Assembly (NCBI RefSeq): GCF_027706725.1
Contig: NZ_JAQFWQ010000023.1
Location: 1 to 64,000, forward strand
Direction of reading: 5' to 3'
DNA length: 64,000 nt
From: Nocardiopsis endophytica
GTDB taxonomy: Bacteria > Actinomycetota > Actinomycetes > Streptosporangiales > Streptosporangiaceae
In this document: positions 1-8,216 of the stretch, piece by piece
How the letters are laid out: each line of letters starts with the position of its first letter
Numbering within the stretch: position 1 is the first letter of the stretch
Translations under genes and position numbers: made by a program
The notes under the pieces: model-generated
Seen by the model: the letters and a program-made list of their open reading frames with translations, nothing else
Database searches by the model: none
What the model was told of the DNA's origin: nothing

Positions 1-30
1 CACCAGCGTGCCCCGCACCGCCGCCCCCGC

Positions 31-92
31 GATGATCTCGACGGAAGTGCTGTCATTCCGGCGGTTTTGACAGCACCCTTGTCGAGATCATC
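31..92. repeat. Inverted repeat, copy 1 of a dispersed palindromic element
   Basis: The left arm (31-54) begins GATGATCTCGAC and ends GTGCTGTC. The right arm (69-92) is its reverse complement at 20 of 24 positions; the four mismatches are consecutive, in the middle. The loop is 14 bases. It is the degenerate sister of the perfect copy at 13217-13278. Which gene lies to the left is not visible. Confidence 0.85.
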
Positions 93-630
93 GCCGGGCG
101 GGGGCGCGCCGGGCCGACGGCCGCCACGAGCGCGTAAGAGCGCGAACCCCGCCCACCGAGCCGCCCATCCGGACCATCCGGGGCCCACCGGACGGCAGGC
201 GGGTCCGGGGAACCGCCCCGCTCTCGCCGTCGCCGCCGTCCACGGCGACCACGCACACGCCCGGCGGCCGACAGTGCTGCCGGATGGGCCGCCGGCCTCG
301 CCTCGTCGCCGCCCTCTTGCTCACGCTCCGACGGCCCAACGCCCGGCCGGGGTCCTCAAGGGGTACCAGCAGAGCCGCCCCTCTGACCGGCCACCCGACC
401 GGACCGAGGTCAGCCCGCCGCCCGCGCTGCGGAAACCCGAAACCCGCGGTTTCCGTTCCAACCTCGTTCCCCGAGATGGGCAAGGGCCTGCGGTTGAGGT
501 CAGGGGCGGGGGAGGTGGCCGGAACCGGCCGTCGGCGGGGTTGCTGGGCCCTTGCGCGGGCATCGGCTTGATCGGGGAGCGAACCCGCACCCCCGTGCCC
601 GCGTCCCGTCCACGGAGGACCGCACCGCCC
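93..630. other. Intergenic stretch upstream of the GH13 gene
   Basis: I see no convincing gene here; the open frames look like GC-rich chance frames. The only structured site is a 15-bp interrupted palindrome at 439-453, GAAACC-CGC-GGTTTC, about 180 bp before the glucosidase start. It could be an operator for sugar control, but this is a guess. Confidence 0.4.
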
Positions 631-2226
631 ATGGCCGACCGCACCCAGCGCCGCCCCCGCCCCGCCTGGCTCGACCAGGCCGTCCTCTACCAGCTCTACC
701 CGCAGAGCTTCGCCGACTCCAACGGCGACGGCATCGGCGACCTGCGCGGCATCGCCGACCGGCTCGACCACCTGGAGCGCCTCGGCGTCGACGCCGTCTG
801 GCTCAACCCGATCTTCGCCTCCCCCTTCCACGACGCCGGGTACGACGTCTCCGACTACTTCTCCATCGCCCCCCGCTACGGCACCGACGACGACCTCGCC
901 CACCTCGTCGAACAGGCGCGGCGGCGCGGCATCCGCGTCCTGCTCGACCTGGTCGCCGGTCACACCTCCGACCAGCACCCCTGGTTCAAGCAGGCCGCCC
1001 GCGACCCCGCCGACGACCGCTACATCTGGTCCGAGGAGCCCGTCCGCGGCTTCGTCCCCTCTCCCGGCCCCCGGCCCGGCCACTACCTGCCCAACTTCTT
1101 CTCCCACCAGCCCGCGCTCAACTTCGGCTACGCCCGCCCCCACCCCGACCAGCCCTGGCGCAGCCCCCTCGACGCCCCCGGGCCACGCGCCAACCGCCGC
1201 GCCCTGCTGGAGATCATGGACCACTGGCTCGGCAAGGGCGTCGCCGGATTCCGCGTGGACATGGCGCACTCGCTGATCAAGGACGACCCCGGGCACCGGC
1301 GCACCGCCGAGGTCTGGACGGAGCTGCGCGCCCGCCTGGAGGCCGACCACCCCGAGGCGGTGCTGGTCGCCGAATGGGGCGACCCGGCGACCTCGGTCCC
1401 CGCCGGGTTCCACGCCGACTTCCTGCTCCACTTCGGCGGCCCCACCCGCGGCGGCGCCCTGCGGTCCCTGTGGGACAACCGCGCCGGGACCGACCTGGGG
1501 CCGTGGAACGTCGCCGAGTCCACCTGCTACTTCGACGCCGGGGGCGGCGGCTCGGCCCGCACCTTCCTCAACGCCTGGCGCGCCGCCACGGCCGCCGTCG
1601 GGGAGACCGGGCACATCGCCCTGCCCACCTCCAACCACGACTTCTCCCGGCCGGTCTGCGGCCCCCGCACGCGCGAGCAGCTCCGCGCCTCCTTCGCGTT
1701 CCTGCTCACCTGGCCCGCGCTCCCGGCCATCTACTACGGCGACGAGATCGGCATGCGCTACGTCCCCGGGCTGCCCGACACCGAGGGCAGCTCCACCGGG
1801 CCGAACCGCAACCGGGCCGGGTCGCGCACCCCCATGCAGTGGGACCGCACCCCCGGCGCGGGCTTCTCCACCGCCCCCGAGGAGCGCTTCTACCTGCCGC
1901 TGGACCCCGACCCGGGCCGGCCCGACGCCGCCTCCCAATGGGCCGACGAGGACTCCCTGCTCAACCTGGTGCGGCGGCTGATCGCGCTCCGCAAGGAGCA
2001 CCCGGGCCTGGGCACCGGCGGCACCGCCGAGGTCGCCTACGACGGGTACCCGCTGGTGTACGAGCGGGACGGCCGGTACCTGGTGGCGGTCAACCCCCGG
2101 CAGGAGCCCGCACGCCTGGCGCTGCCCGGGTACGGGGCGGCGCGCCCGCTGATCGCCGAGGGCGCCGAGTGCACCCGGACGGGGATCGAGGTGGAGGGGT
2201 TCGGCTTCGGGGTCTTCGGGCTGTGA
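631..2226 (+). CDS. GH13 alpha-glucosidase / trehalose-synthase-like glycosidase
   Basis: A 531-residue GH13 (alpha-amylase superfamily) enzyme expected to hydrolyse or transfer alpha-glucosyl units in the cytoplasm; there is no signal peptide. The N-terminus has the typical YQLYPQSFADSNGDGIGDL barrel opening. The catalytic set is visible: nucleophile D210 in GFRVDMAH, acid/base E248 in VAEWGDP and transition-state Asp D337 in SNHD. Conserved region I reads DLVAGHTS (D106, H111), so the usual Asn before His is Gly. The ATG at 631 is chosen because GGAGG lies 12 bases upstream and the GH13 domain begins shortly after it; the frame is open much further upstream without family similarity. Exact substrate (trehalose, maltose or isomaltose) is not decidable by eye. 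Confidence 0.88.
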   Translation: MADRTQRRPRPAWLDQAVLYQLYPQSFADSNGDGIGDLRGIADRLDHLERLGVDAVWLNPIFASPFHDAGYDVSDYFSIAPRYGTDDDLAHLVEQARRRGIRVLLDLVAGHTSDQHPWFKQAARDPADDRYIWSEEPVRGFVPSPGPRPGHYLPNFFSHQPALNFGYARPHPDQPWRSPLDAPGPRANRRALLEIMDHWLGKGVAGFRVDMAHSLIKDDPGHRRTAEVWTELRARLEADHPEAVLVAEWGDPATSVPAGFHADFLLHFGGPTRGGALRSLWDNRAGTDLGPWNVAESTCYFDAGGGGSARTFLNAWRAATAAVGETGHIALPTSNHDFSRPVCGPRTREQLRASFAFLLTWPALPAIYYGDEIGMRYVPGLPDTEGSSTGPNRNRAGSRTPMQWDRTPGAGFSTAPEERFYLPLDPDPGRPDAASQWADEDSLLNLVRRLIALRKEHPGLGTGGTAEVAYDGYPLVYERDGRYLVAVNPRQEPARLALPGYGAARPLIAEGAECTRTGIEVEGFGFGVFGL

Positions 2227-2350
2227 CGGGCGGGGCGGCGGGCCCAGGACCCACGCCCCGGCGTCGCCGGGCGGCAACCCCCGGGCCACCCGGCGGTCGG
2301 TTAGGGTCGGCACACTTCTCCACCGCCCCACACGACGACGAGAGGTGCGC

Positions 2351-3595
2351 ATGAGCCCCCGCCCCCGATCCGCAGGCGCGGCCGCACTCGCGGCGGCCGC
2401 CCTGGTCCCCGCCCTCGCCACCGCCCCCGCGCACGCGGCCCCCGCCCCGGCGGGCGCCGCCCCCGGCCCCGAGGGCGTGCGGTTCGCGACCTACAACTCC
2501 TCGCTGAACCGCGGAGCCGAAGGCGAGCTCATCGAGGACCTGTCCACACCGGACGACGAGCAGGCGGCGGCCGTCGCCGGGATCATCCAGCGCGCGGAGC
2601 CCGACGTCCTGCTGGTCAACGAGTTCGACTACGACGCCGAAGGGCGCGCCGCCGAGCTGTTCCAGCGCAACTACCTGTCGGTCGGGCAGGACGGGGCCGA
2701 CCCCGTCGACTACCCCTACCGCTACACCGCCCCCGTCAACACCGGCGTCGCCTCCGGCTTCGACCTGAACAACGACGGCGAGGCGGTCACCGAGCCCGGC
2801 GCGCCCGGGTACGCCGAGGACTCCTTCGGGTTCGGGCGATTCCCGGGCCAGTACGGCATGGTCGTCTACTCCAAGTACCCCATCGACACCGACCGGGTGC
2901 GCACCTTCCAGGAGTTCCGCTGGGCCGACATGCCCGGCGCACTGCTGCCCGAGGACCCGGACACCGGCGAGGGCTTCTACTCGGAGGAGGAGCTGGCCGA
3001 GCTGCGCCTGTCCTCCAAGAGCCACTGGGACGTGCCCGTGCGGGTGGGCCGGGGCAAGCCGGTGCACCTGCTGGCCGCGCACCCCACGCCTCCGGCGTTC
3101 GATGGGCCCGAGCGCAGGAACGTGCTGCGCAACCACGACGAGATCCGGTTCTGGGCGGACTACACGACCCCCGGCAAGGGCCGGTACATCTACGACGACG
3201 AGGGCCGGAAGGGCGGCCTGAAGCCGGGCTCCCGGTTCGTCGTCGCGGGCGACCTCAACACCGACCCCCACGACGGCGACGGGCACCCGCGGGCCATCCG
3301 GCGCCTCCTGGAGGCGCCCCGGGTGAACTCCGGCGAGGTGCGGCGCTCCGACGGCGGCGCGGAGGCCGCCGAGCTCCAGGGAGGCGCCAACGCCGACCAC
3401 ACCGGGGACCCCGCCCACGACACCGGCGACTTCAACGACGAGGCGCCGGGCAACCTGCGCGTCGACTACGTGCTGCCCTCGCACGGGCTGCCGGTGCGCG
3501 GCTCGGGCGTGTACTGGCCCACCACCGACGACCCGGCGTCCGACAAGGCGGCGGCCGCCTCCGACCACCGCCTGGTCTGGCTCGACCTGCGCTAG
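2351..3595 (+). CDS. Secreted endonuclease/exonuclease/phosphatase-family protein
   Basis: A 414-residue protein with a Sec signal peptide (Arg-rich start, Ala-rich core, probable cleavage after AHA near residue 30), so exported. The mature part has the endonuclease/exonuclease/phosphatase fold signatures: ATYNSSL near the start, VNEFDYD (metal-binding Glu), GDLNTDPHDGD and the terminal SDHRLVWLDL. Actinobacterial relatives are secreted phosphoesterases or nucleases; substrate unknown. ATG 2351 is preferred over GTG 2345 because GAGAGG at 2340-2345 is spaced five bases from it. A strong shared terminator follows the stop. Confidence 0.85.
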   Translation: MSPRPRSAGAAALAAAALVPALATAPAHAAPAPAGAAPGPEGVRFATYNSSLNRGAEGELIEDLSTPDDEQAAAVAGIIQRAEPDVLLVNEFDYDAEGRAAELFQRNYLSVGQDGADPVDYPYRYTAPVNTGVASGFDLNNDGEAVTEPGAPGYAEDSFGFGRFPGQYGMVVYSKYPIDTDRVRTFQEFRWADMPGALLPEDPDTGEGFYSEEELAELRLSSKSHWDVPVRVGRGKPVHLLAAHPTPPAFDGPERRNVLRNHDEIRFWADYTTPGKGRYIYDDEGRKGGLKPGSRFVVAGDLNTDPHDGDGHPRAIRRLLEAPRVNSGEVRRSDGGAEAAELQGGANADHTGDPAHDTGDFNDEAPGNLRVDYVLPSHGLPVRGSGVYWPTTDDPASDKAAAASDHRLVWLDLR

Positions 3596-3622
3596 CGCGC
3601 ACCGCGCCGGCGCACGCCCCCT

Positions 3623-3653
3623 CGGCGCCCCGGGGCACCGCCCCGGGGCGCCG
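3623..3653. terminator. Bidirectional terminator between convergent genes
   Basis: A perfect 14-bp stem (3623-3636 with 3640-3653, core GGCGCCCCGGGG) with a 3-base loop lies between the stop at 3595 and the opposing stop at 3656. It can serve both genes. Confidence 0.85.
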
Positions 3654-3655
3654 TC

Positions 3656-3871
3656 TCAGGAGCGCTCGTTCATGAAGCGGGTGTACTCCTCAAGCGTGAT
3701 GAGGCCGTCGCCGTCGCTGTCCATGGCGCTGATGAGGGCCTCGGCGCGCTCCTGCGTCACCTTCCCGCCGAGCCGGTCCATCAGGCTGACGAGCTCCTCG
3801 GCGGAGATGCGGCCGTCGCCGTCGGCGTCGACCAGCTCGAAGGTTGCGGCGTACTCACTGGTCTCGGACAT
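3656..3871 (-). CDS. EF-hand calcium-binding protein
   Basis: A 71-residue calmodulin-like protein made of one EF-hand pair. The loops are residues 15-26 (DADGDGRISAEE) and 51-62 (DSDGDGLITLEE), each with the Asp/Asp/Asp/Glu ligand pattern and the central Gly. There is no signal peptide or membrane segment, so it is a cytoplasmic calcium buffer or sensor. Short two-EF-hand proteins of this type are common in actinomycetes. The ATG at 3871 has AGGAG about 10 bases upstream. It ends against the hairpin at 3623-3653. Confidence 0.92.
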   Translation of the reverse strand: MSETSEYAATFELVDADGDGRISAEELVSLMDRLGGKVTQERAEALISAMDSDGDGLITLEEYTRFMNERS

Positions 3872-4003
3872 CGCGGGTGGTGCTCCTGTTCTCGGGTGGG
3901 AGCCGCGGCCCCGGGCACGGGCGCGCGGCCGGACGCGCCGGAACAGTACCAGCAGAGCGTCCCGGGTCCGCAGGCCCGGGGGCGTGCCGCCCCCGGCCCC
4001 GGG

Positions 4004-4918
4004 TCAGGACGCCAGCTGGGAGACGACCGCGATCGTACTCCCCAGGATCGGGAAGACGACGCCGAATCCGATGAACACCAGGGGCATGACCTTCATGGAC
4101 GAGCCCCCCTCGGCGAAGAAGTGCGTCGGCTCGGAAGGGTCGTACAGCACCTCGGTCCGCTCGCCGACCGTGCGCGGCCTGTTGGTCGAGGTCGAGCTGC
4201 GCGTGTGCACGTGCCGCCCGTCAGGCAGGACGTAGTGCACCGCGTAGGGGTAGTAGACGCGCGTGGTCCGGCCGCCGTCGGAGTCCCTGCGGGTCCGGAC
4301 CTCCTTCCACGAATGCGTGATGGTGCCGGTGGTCCGGGCGGGCTCCTCGCGCAGGCGCCGCTGGCCGCGCCAGATGCCGATCCCGGCGAACAGGAAGACC
4401 AGGCCGACGAGGGTGAACACGGCGCCCACGGCGACGGGGACCAGGTTCCGGTCCTCGGAGAGCGCGGACAGCAGCAGGAACGCGAAGAGGGCGGCCGCCG
4501 CGATGAACGCGGGCGGGGCGACGTACCGCAGTACCGGGCGGGGCTTCACGGGCTCCGGGGCGCCGGGGACGGGGTGCAGGTAGGGGTTGTCGGTGATCTC
4601 GACGTTGTCGGGGTCCTCGGGGTCGAAGAGCACCCGGACCCGCCAGCCGACGACGGGGACGATCCCCTGGAAGCCGCGGGTGAACTCGCGGTCGACCACC
4701 TGCCCGGAGGGGGTCTGGAAGCGCAGGGTGAACGGCACCTGCGTCCGCTCGGGCGGCGCGAGCCCGCCGGTGGCGACCACCTCGGCCTCGCTGCTCGCCC
4801 CGCCTTCGACGCGCCTGTTCCTCCGCCTGCGGCCGAGCACACCGCGGACGATGTTGATCCCGGCGAAGACCACGGCGGCGACGATGAAGATGATGAGCGG
4901 GAGGTTGACGTCATCCAC
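4004..4918 (-). CDS. DUF3592-family membrane protein, copy 1
   Basis: A 304-residue protein with an N-terminal membrane helix (residues about 5-25), a first soluble module ending in a VLFDPEDPDNVEI motif, two central membrane helices (about 133-180), a second module with THSWKE and VLYDPSEPTHF, and a C-terminal helix. The repeated V-x-Y/F-D-P pattern is the DUF3592 signature, so the protein carries two such modules. Function is unknown in the family. It starts at GTG 4918. Three paralogues lie at 5074, 6116 and 39014 in this window. Confidence 0.8.
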   Translation of the reverse strand: MDDVNLPLIIFIVAAVVFAGINIVRGVLGRRRRNRRVEGGASSEAEVVATGGLAPPERTQVPFTLRFQTPSGQVVDREFTRGFQGIVPVVGWRVRVLFDPEDPDNVEITDNPYLHPVPGAPEPVKPRPVLRYVAPPAFIAAAALFAFLLLSALSEDRNLVPVAVGAVFTLVGLVFLFAGIGIWRGQRRLREEPARTTGTITHSWKEVRTRRDSDGGRTTRVYYPYAVHYVLPDGRHVHTRSSTSTNRPRTVGERTEVLYDPSEPTHFFAEGGSSMKVMPLVFIGFGVVFPILGSTIAVVSQLAS

Positions 4919-5073
4919 CGGGGAGACCGCCCTTTCTCTGGATCGCGGGGAACGGCCCGCCGCGGGCGCGGCGGCGGGAGGTGGCGCCCGATGCTAACAG
5001 CGCCGCCACCTGCGGAGTATCGGCGGTCTCGGTCTGTGGGACGCCGGGCGCAGGGGCGTCGACGGTGCGGAGT

Positions 5074-5994
5074 TCAGAAGGCGTAGATCAGTGCGAGGAG
5101 CAGCGTGAGGACGAGGGGGCCGATCCCGAGAGCGGTGAGTAAGGCGAGGAGTATGAGGGAGATGACGGACATGAAGGAGGCCCCGCCGCGAAGCGTCTCC
5201 GGCGTCCCGGCGTAGGCGATGGTCGGATCGGCAGGGTGGTAGACCACCGGTTTCACCTGGCCGATGCCGCTGGGGGCGTACGAGGAGTCGGAGGGGACCC
5301 CACCGCGGAAGATGCGGCCGTCGGGAAGGGGGAACTCCACGATGATCGGGTAGTACGTGCCCCGCCTCCCGCGCATCGCCCAGCAGTGGGTGACCACGCC
5401 CTGGGTCTGGGCCGGGTCGGTCCACAGGCCTTTCCTGAGGTGGCGCTCGGAGAGCCAGAACCTGTCGACGGCGAAGAGCGCGGGCACGATGAAGGGCGCG
5501 CTCATCAGGGGCGCCGCCGGGTCCGAGTCGATGATCGCGAACGGCACCGCGAGGACGACGAGGACCGCGGCGTAGACCGTGAGGCCGTAGGTGTGGAGCA
5601 GCGTGAGGGCGCGTTTGGGCGGCGGCAGGGCGGGCGTTCCCGGGAGCGGCCCGAGATGGGGATTGTCGATGATCTCGACGTCGTCGGGGGCCGCGGGATC
5701 GAAGGCCACTCGGACGGTCCAGCCCGGTCGGGGGACGATGCCTCGGAACCCGCTGGTGAACGTGCGGTGGTGCACGGTGCCGTCGGGCGAGAAGTAGCGG
5801 AGGGTGAAGGGGTGCTCCTTCTGGTGGGGCGGTGCGAGCTCGCCCGTCGCCACGACCTCGGCGTCGCTGCGGACCCCTTCGCGCAGCAGCCTGTTCCTGC
5901 GCATTCGTGGGCGCTGGACCCGTACGAGGTTCACGCCAGCGAGCAGGGCGGCCACCGCGAACACCGGGATGAGACCGAGTGGGCCTGTGAACAT
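5074..5994 (-). CDS. DUF3592-family membrane protein, copy 2
   Basis: A 306-residue paralogue of the neighbours at 4004 and 6116 with the same plan: N-terminal helix, module with VAFDPAAPDDVEIIDNP, two central helices, module with VTHCWAM and VVYHPADPTIAYAG, and a C-terminal helix. The frame is open to an ATG at 6012, but ATG 5994 (MFTGPLG) is chosen because the next paralogue starts MFTGPVG at the same place and both have the same GAAGCGG stretch upstream. Function unknown; orientation toward the cytoplasm or outside not resolved. Confidence 0.8.
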   Translation of the reverse strand: MFTGPLGLIPVFAVAALLAGVNLVRVQRPRMRRNRLLREGVRSDAEVVATGELAPPHQKEHPFTLRYFSPDGTVHHRTFTSGFRGIVPRPGWTVRVAFDPAAPDDVEIIDNPHLGPLPGTPALPPPKRALTLLHTYGLTVYAAVLVVLAVPFAIIDSDPAAPLMSAPFIVPALFAVDRFWLSERHLRKGLWTDPAQTQGVVTHCWAMRGRRGTYYPIIVEFPLPDGRIFRGGVPSDSSYAPSGIGQVKPVVYHPADPTIAYAGTPETLRGGASFMSVISLILLALLTALGIGPLVLTLLLALIYAF

Positions 5995-6115
5995 GGGAAC
6001 ACCGCTTCGCATTCGAGGGCCACGAGGACCGGACCGCCTGGGACCGGAACTGGGACCCGGGGAGCCGTGCCGCCGTTCCGTCCGGATCCGGCCGTGGGCC
6101 CGCCCCTGTCCGTAC

Positions 6116-7045
6116 TCAGGCCTGCACCAGGGCGAAGGCCAGTATCAGGAGGACAGGGCCCCAGGAGAGCGCGAGGAGGAACGCGGAGACCCCGAGGGAC
6201 AGGCCGGAGCCCAGGGAGAGCATCCGGCGCAGCGACTCCGGCGTGCCCGCGTACACGACGGTCGGGTCGGAGGGGTGGTAGACGACCGGCCTCACCTGCC
6301 CGATCGTGCTCTCGATGTGCGCGGAGTCGGTGGGCACGCCCCGGCGGAACAGGCGCCCGTCCGGGAGGCGGAACTCCACGGCGAAGGGGTACCACCGCCG
6401 GCCCCTCCTCCCGAACTCCAGCCAGCAGTCCGTGACCACGGCCTGTGCCTCGGCCGGCACGACCGGGCCCTTCCACAGTCCGGGCCGGGCGTGGCGCTGG
6501 GAGAGCCACTGCCTGCTGACGACGTAGAGGGCCATCAGGCTGAACGGGGCGCCGATCAGGACGGTCGGCGGCGGCACCTCCGTGAACGCGAACGGCACCG
6601 CGAGGACGGTGAGGAGCACGGCGAGGAAGGTGGGCCCGTAGTAGCGGGCCAGGGTGAAGGCGCGCCCGGGCCGCGGCGGGGCGGGCGCGCCCGGCACGGG
6701 GTGCAGGTAGGGGTTGTCGGTGATCTCGGCCCCCTCCGGCGCGGCGGGGTCGAAGACCACGGGGACGACCCATCCCGGCTGGGGGACGATGCCCTGGAAC
6801 CCGCTGGTGAACGTGTGGCGGTGGACGGTGCCGTCGGGCGAGGAGAACCGCAGGGTGAAGGGGTGCTCCGTCTGCTTCGGCGGGGCCGTGTCGCCGACCG
6901 CCACCACCTCGGCGTCGCTGCGGACCCCGTCGCGCAGGAGCCTGCGCTGGCGGTTCCGCGCACGCTGGACCCACACGATGTTCGTACCCGCGATCAGGGC
7001 TGACAGGGAGGCCACCAGGGCGAGGCCGACTGGGCCCGTGAACAT
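6116..7045 (-). CDS. DUF3592-family membrane protein, copy 3
   Basis: A 309-residue paralogue, closest to copy 2 in start sequence (MFTGPVG) and layout. It has the first module with VVFDPAAPEGAEITDNPY, a pair of central membrane helices and the second module with VVYHPSDPTVVYAGTP, then a hydrophobic C-terminus. The three genes lie head to tail on the minus strand with gaps of about 120-155 bp, which fits local tandem duplication. Function unknown. Confidence 0.8.
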   Translation of the reverse strand: MFTGPVGLALVASLSALIAGTNIVWVQRARNRQRRLLRDGVRSDAEVVAVGDTAPPKQTEHPFTLRFSSPDGTVHRHTFTSGFQGIVPQPGWVVPVVFDPAAPEGAEITDNPYLHPVPGAPAPPRPGRAFTLARYYGPTFLAVLLTVLAVPFAFTEVPPPTVLIGAPFSLMALYVVSRQWLSQRHARPGLWKGPVVPAEAQAVVTDCWLEFGRRGRRWYPFAVEFRLPDGRLFRRGVPTDSAHIESTIGQVRPVVYHPSDPTVVYAGTPESLRRMLSLGSGLSLGVSAFLLALSWGPVLLILAFALVQA

Positions 7046-7270
7046 GTGAACTCCGCTTCACACTCGGGGGATGGAGAGACGCGGGACTCGGGGGCGGAAG
7101 GATCCTACCGAGGCCCCGAACCGTCGACGGGCGCCCGGCACCGGCCGTGGAGCCGGTGTCCCGGGACATCGGACGTCCGAGGGGCCGCCCCGGTTCCACG
7201 GCGCAGGCGCGGGGCGGAACCGGCGCCACCCCGGTTTCGCCTGCCCCGGTGCCCGTGCGAGAGTCCTTCC

Positions 7271-7936
7271 ATGGCCGACCTGTCCCCGCTGCGCGCCGCC
7301 CGCGCCGCCGTGTTCACGGCGGTGTGCGTCGGCATCGGCGCGGCCGGGCACGCGGCGACCTCCGGCCACGGCATCCCCACGGGCGGACTGCTCGCCGCCG
7401 CGCTGCCGGTCTTCGGCCTCGCCTACGCCGGGACGGCGCGCGAGCGCGGGTTCGGGACCGTGGCCGCCTGGCTCGGATGGATCCAGCTCGCCCTGCACAC
7501 GCTGTTCGCCCTGGCCCAGTCCCCGGGCGGGCACCACGGCGCCGACCCCGCGGCGGCCGGTGCTCCCGCCGTCTCTGCCGGGGCGGTCGCCGAGGCCGGG
7601 TCCTCGGTGCTCACCGGCGGTGTTCCGATGCTCCTGGCACACGTCGCGGCCACCGCCGTCGCCGCGTGGTGGCTCCGCAGGGGAGAGGCGGCCGCGTTCG
7701 CCCTCGTCCGCTACGCGAGGGCGCTGTTCGACCGCGTCGTCCTGCCGGTGGTCCCGGACCCGCCGATCCTGCCCGCGCGCGCCGTTCCTGTGCCGACCAG
7801 CGCCGTCCGCGCGCTGTATCCGGCGCCGCTGCTGCACTCGGTCCGCCGCCGGGGCCCGCCGTCGGGGCCTCCGACCGGACCCCCCGGGGCCTTGGACGAC
7901 GCACGTTCTGCGAGTCACCTTCTGATGGCGGCATAG
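7271..7936 (+). CDS. Integral membrane protein, probable metal-handling partner of PepSY gene
   Basis: A 221-residue protein with four to five hydrophobic segments (about residues 10-30, 38-58, 66-84, 117-140) and a long Pro/Arg-rich tail. His residues sit at helix ends (AGHAATSGHG, LHTLF, GGHHGAD, LAHVAAT), a pattern I associate with small actinobacterial membrane proteins found near copper and PepSY genes; this is inference. It starts at ATG 7271. The next gene, 280 bp downstream on the same strand, is the PepSY protein, which also carries a His-rich loop. Confidence 0.65.
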   Translation: MADLSPLRAARAAVFTAVCVGIGAAGHAATSGHGIPTGGLLAAALPVFGLAYAGTARERGFGTVAAWLGWIQLALHTLFALAQSPGGHHGADPAAAGAPAVSAGAVAEAGSSVLTGGVPMLLAHVAATAVAAWWLRRGEAAAFALVRYARALFDRVVLPVVPDPPILPARAVPVPTSAVRALYPAPLLHSVRRRGPPSGPPTGPPGALDDARSASHLLMAA

Positions 7937-8216
7937 CGCGGAGGCGCGCTCGCCCGCCCGGAGGTCCGGTCGGCACGACATTCCCCGTCCAGGGCCGACG
8001 TCGTCACGACCGCCGGTTCACCAGGCTGCGAAGCCCCGGCCCCGCCCCGGCTTCGCTCACGCCTCCGCTTCGGCCGACGCCTCACGCGCCACCCGCTCGA
8101 CCCGCGAACCCGCGAGGTCGGCGCGGCATGCGCGCGTCGACCGTTCCCCCGGTGCACCGCGGCGCATCTCCCTGCCGTCGGCTCCTGGTCCGTGCAGACC
8201 CCAAGGAGCGACAGAC

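Noticed and set aside
88-2421. Very long antisense frame across the GH13 gene, as well as similar long antisense frames elsewhere
   Set aside because: These are typical GC-rich shadow frames of a strongly supported gene, with composition of low-complexity Gly/Ala/Arg and no domain motif.
6030-7036. GGGCCC in the coding part of the DUF3592 genes, considered as further boxes
   Set aside because: They are single copies inside coding sequence without phased partners; at this GC single GGGCCC hexamers are common.
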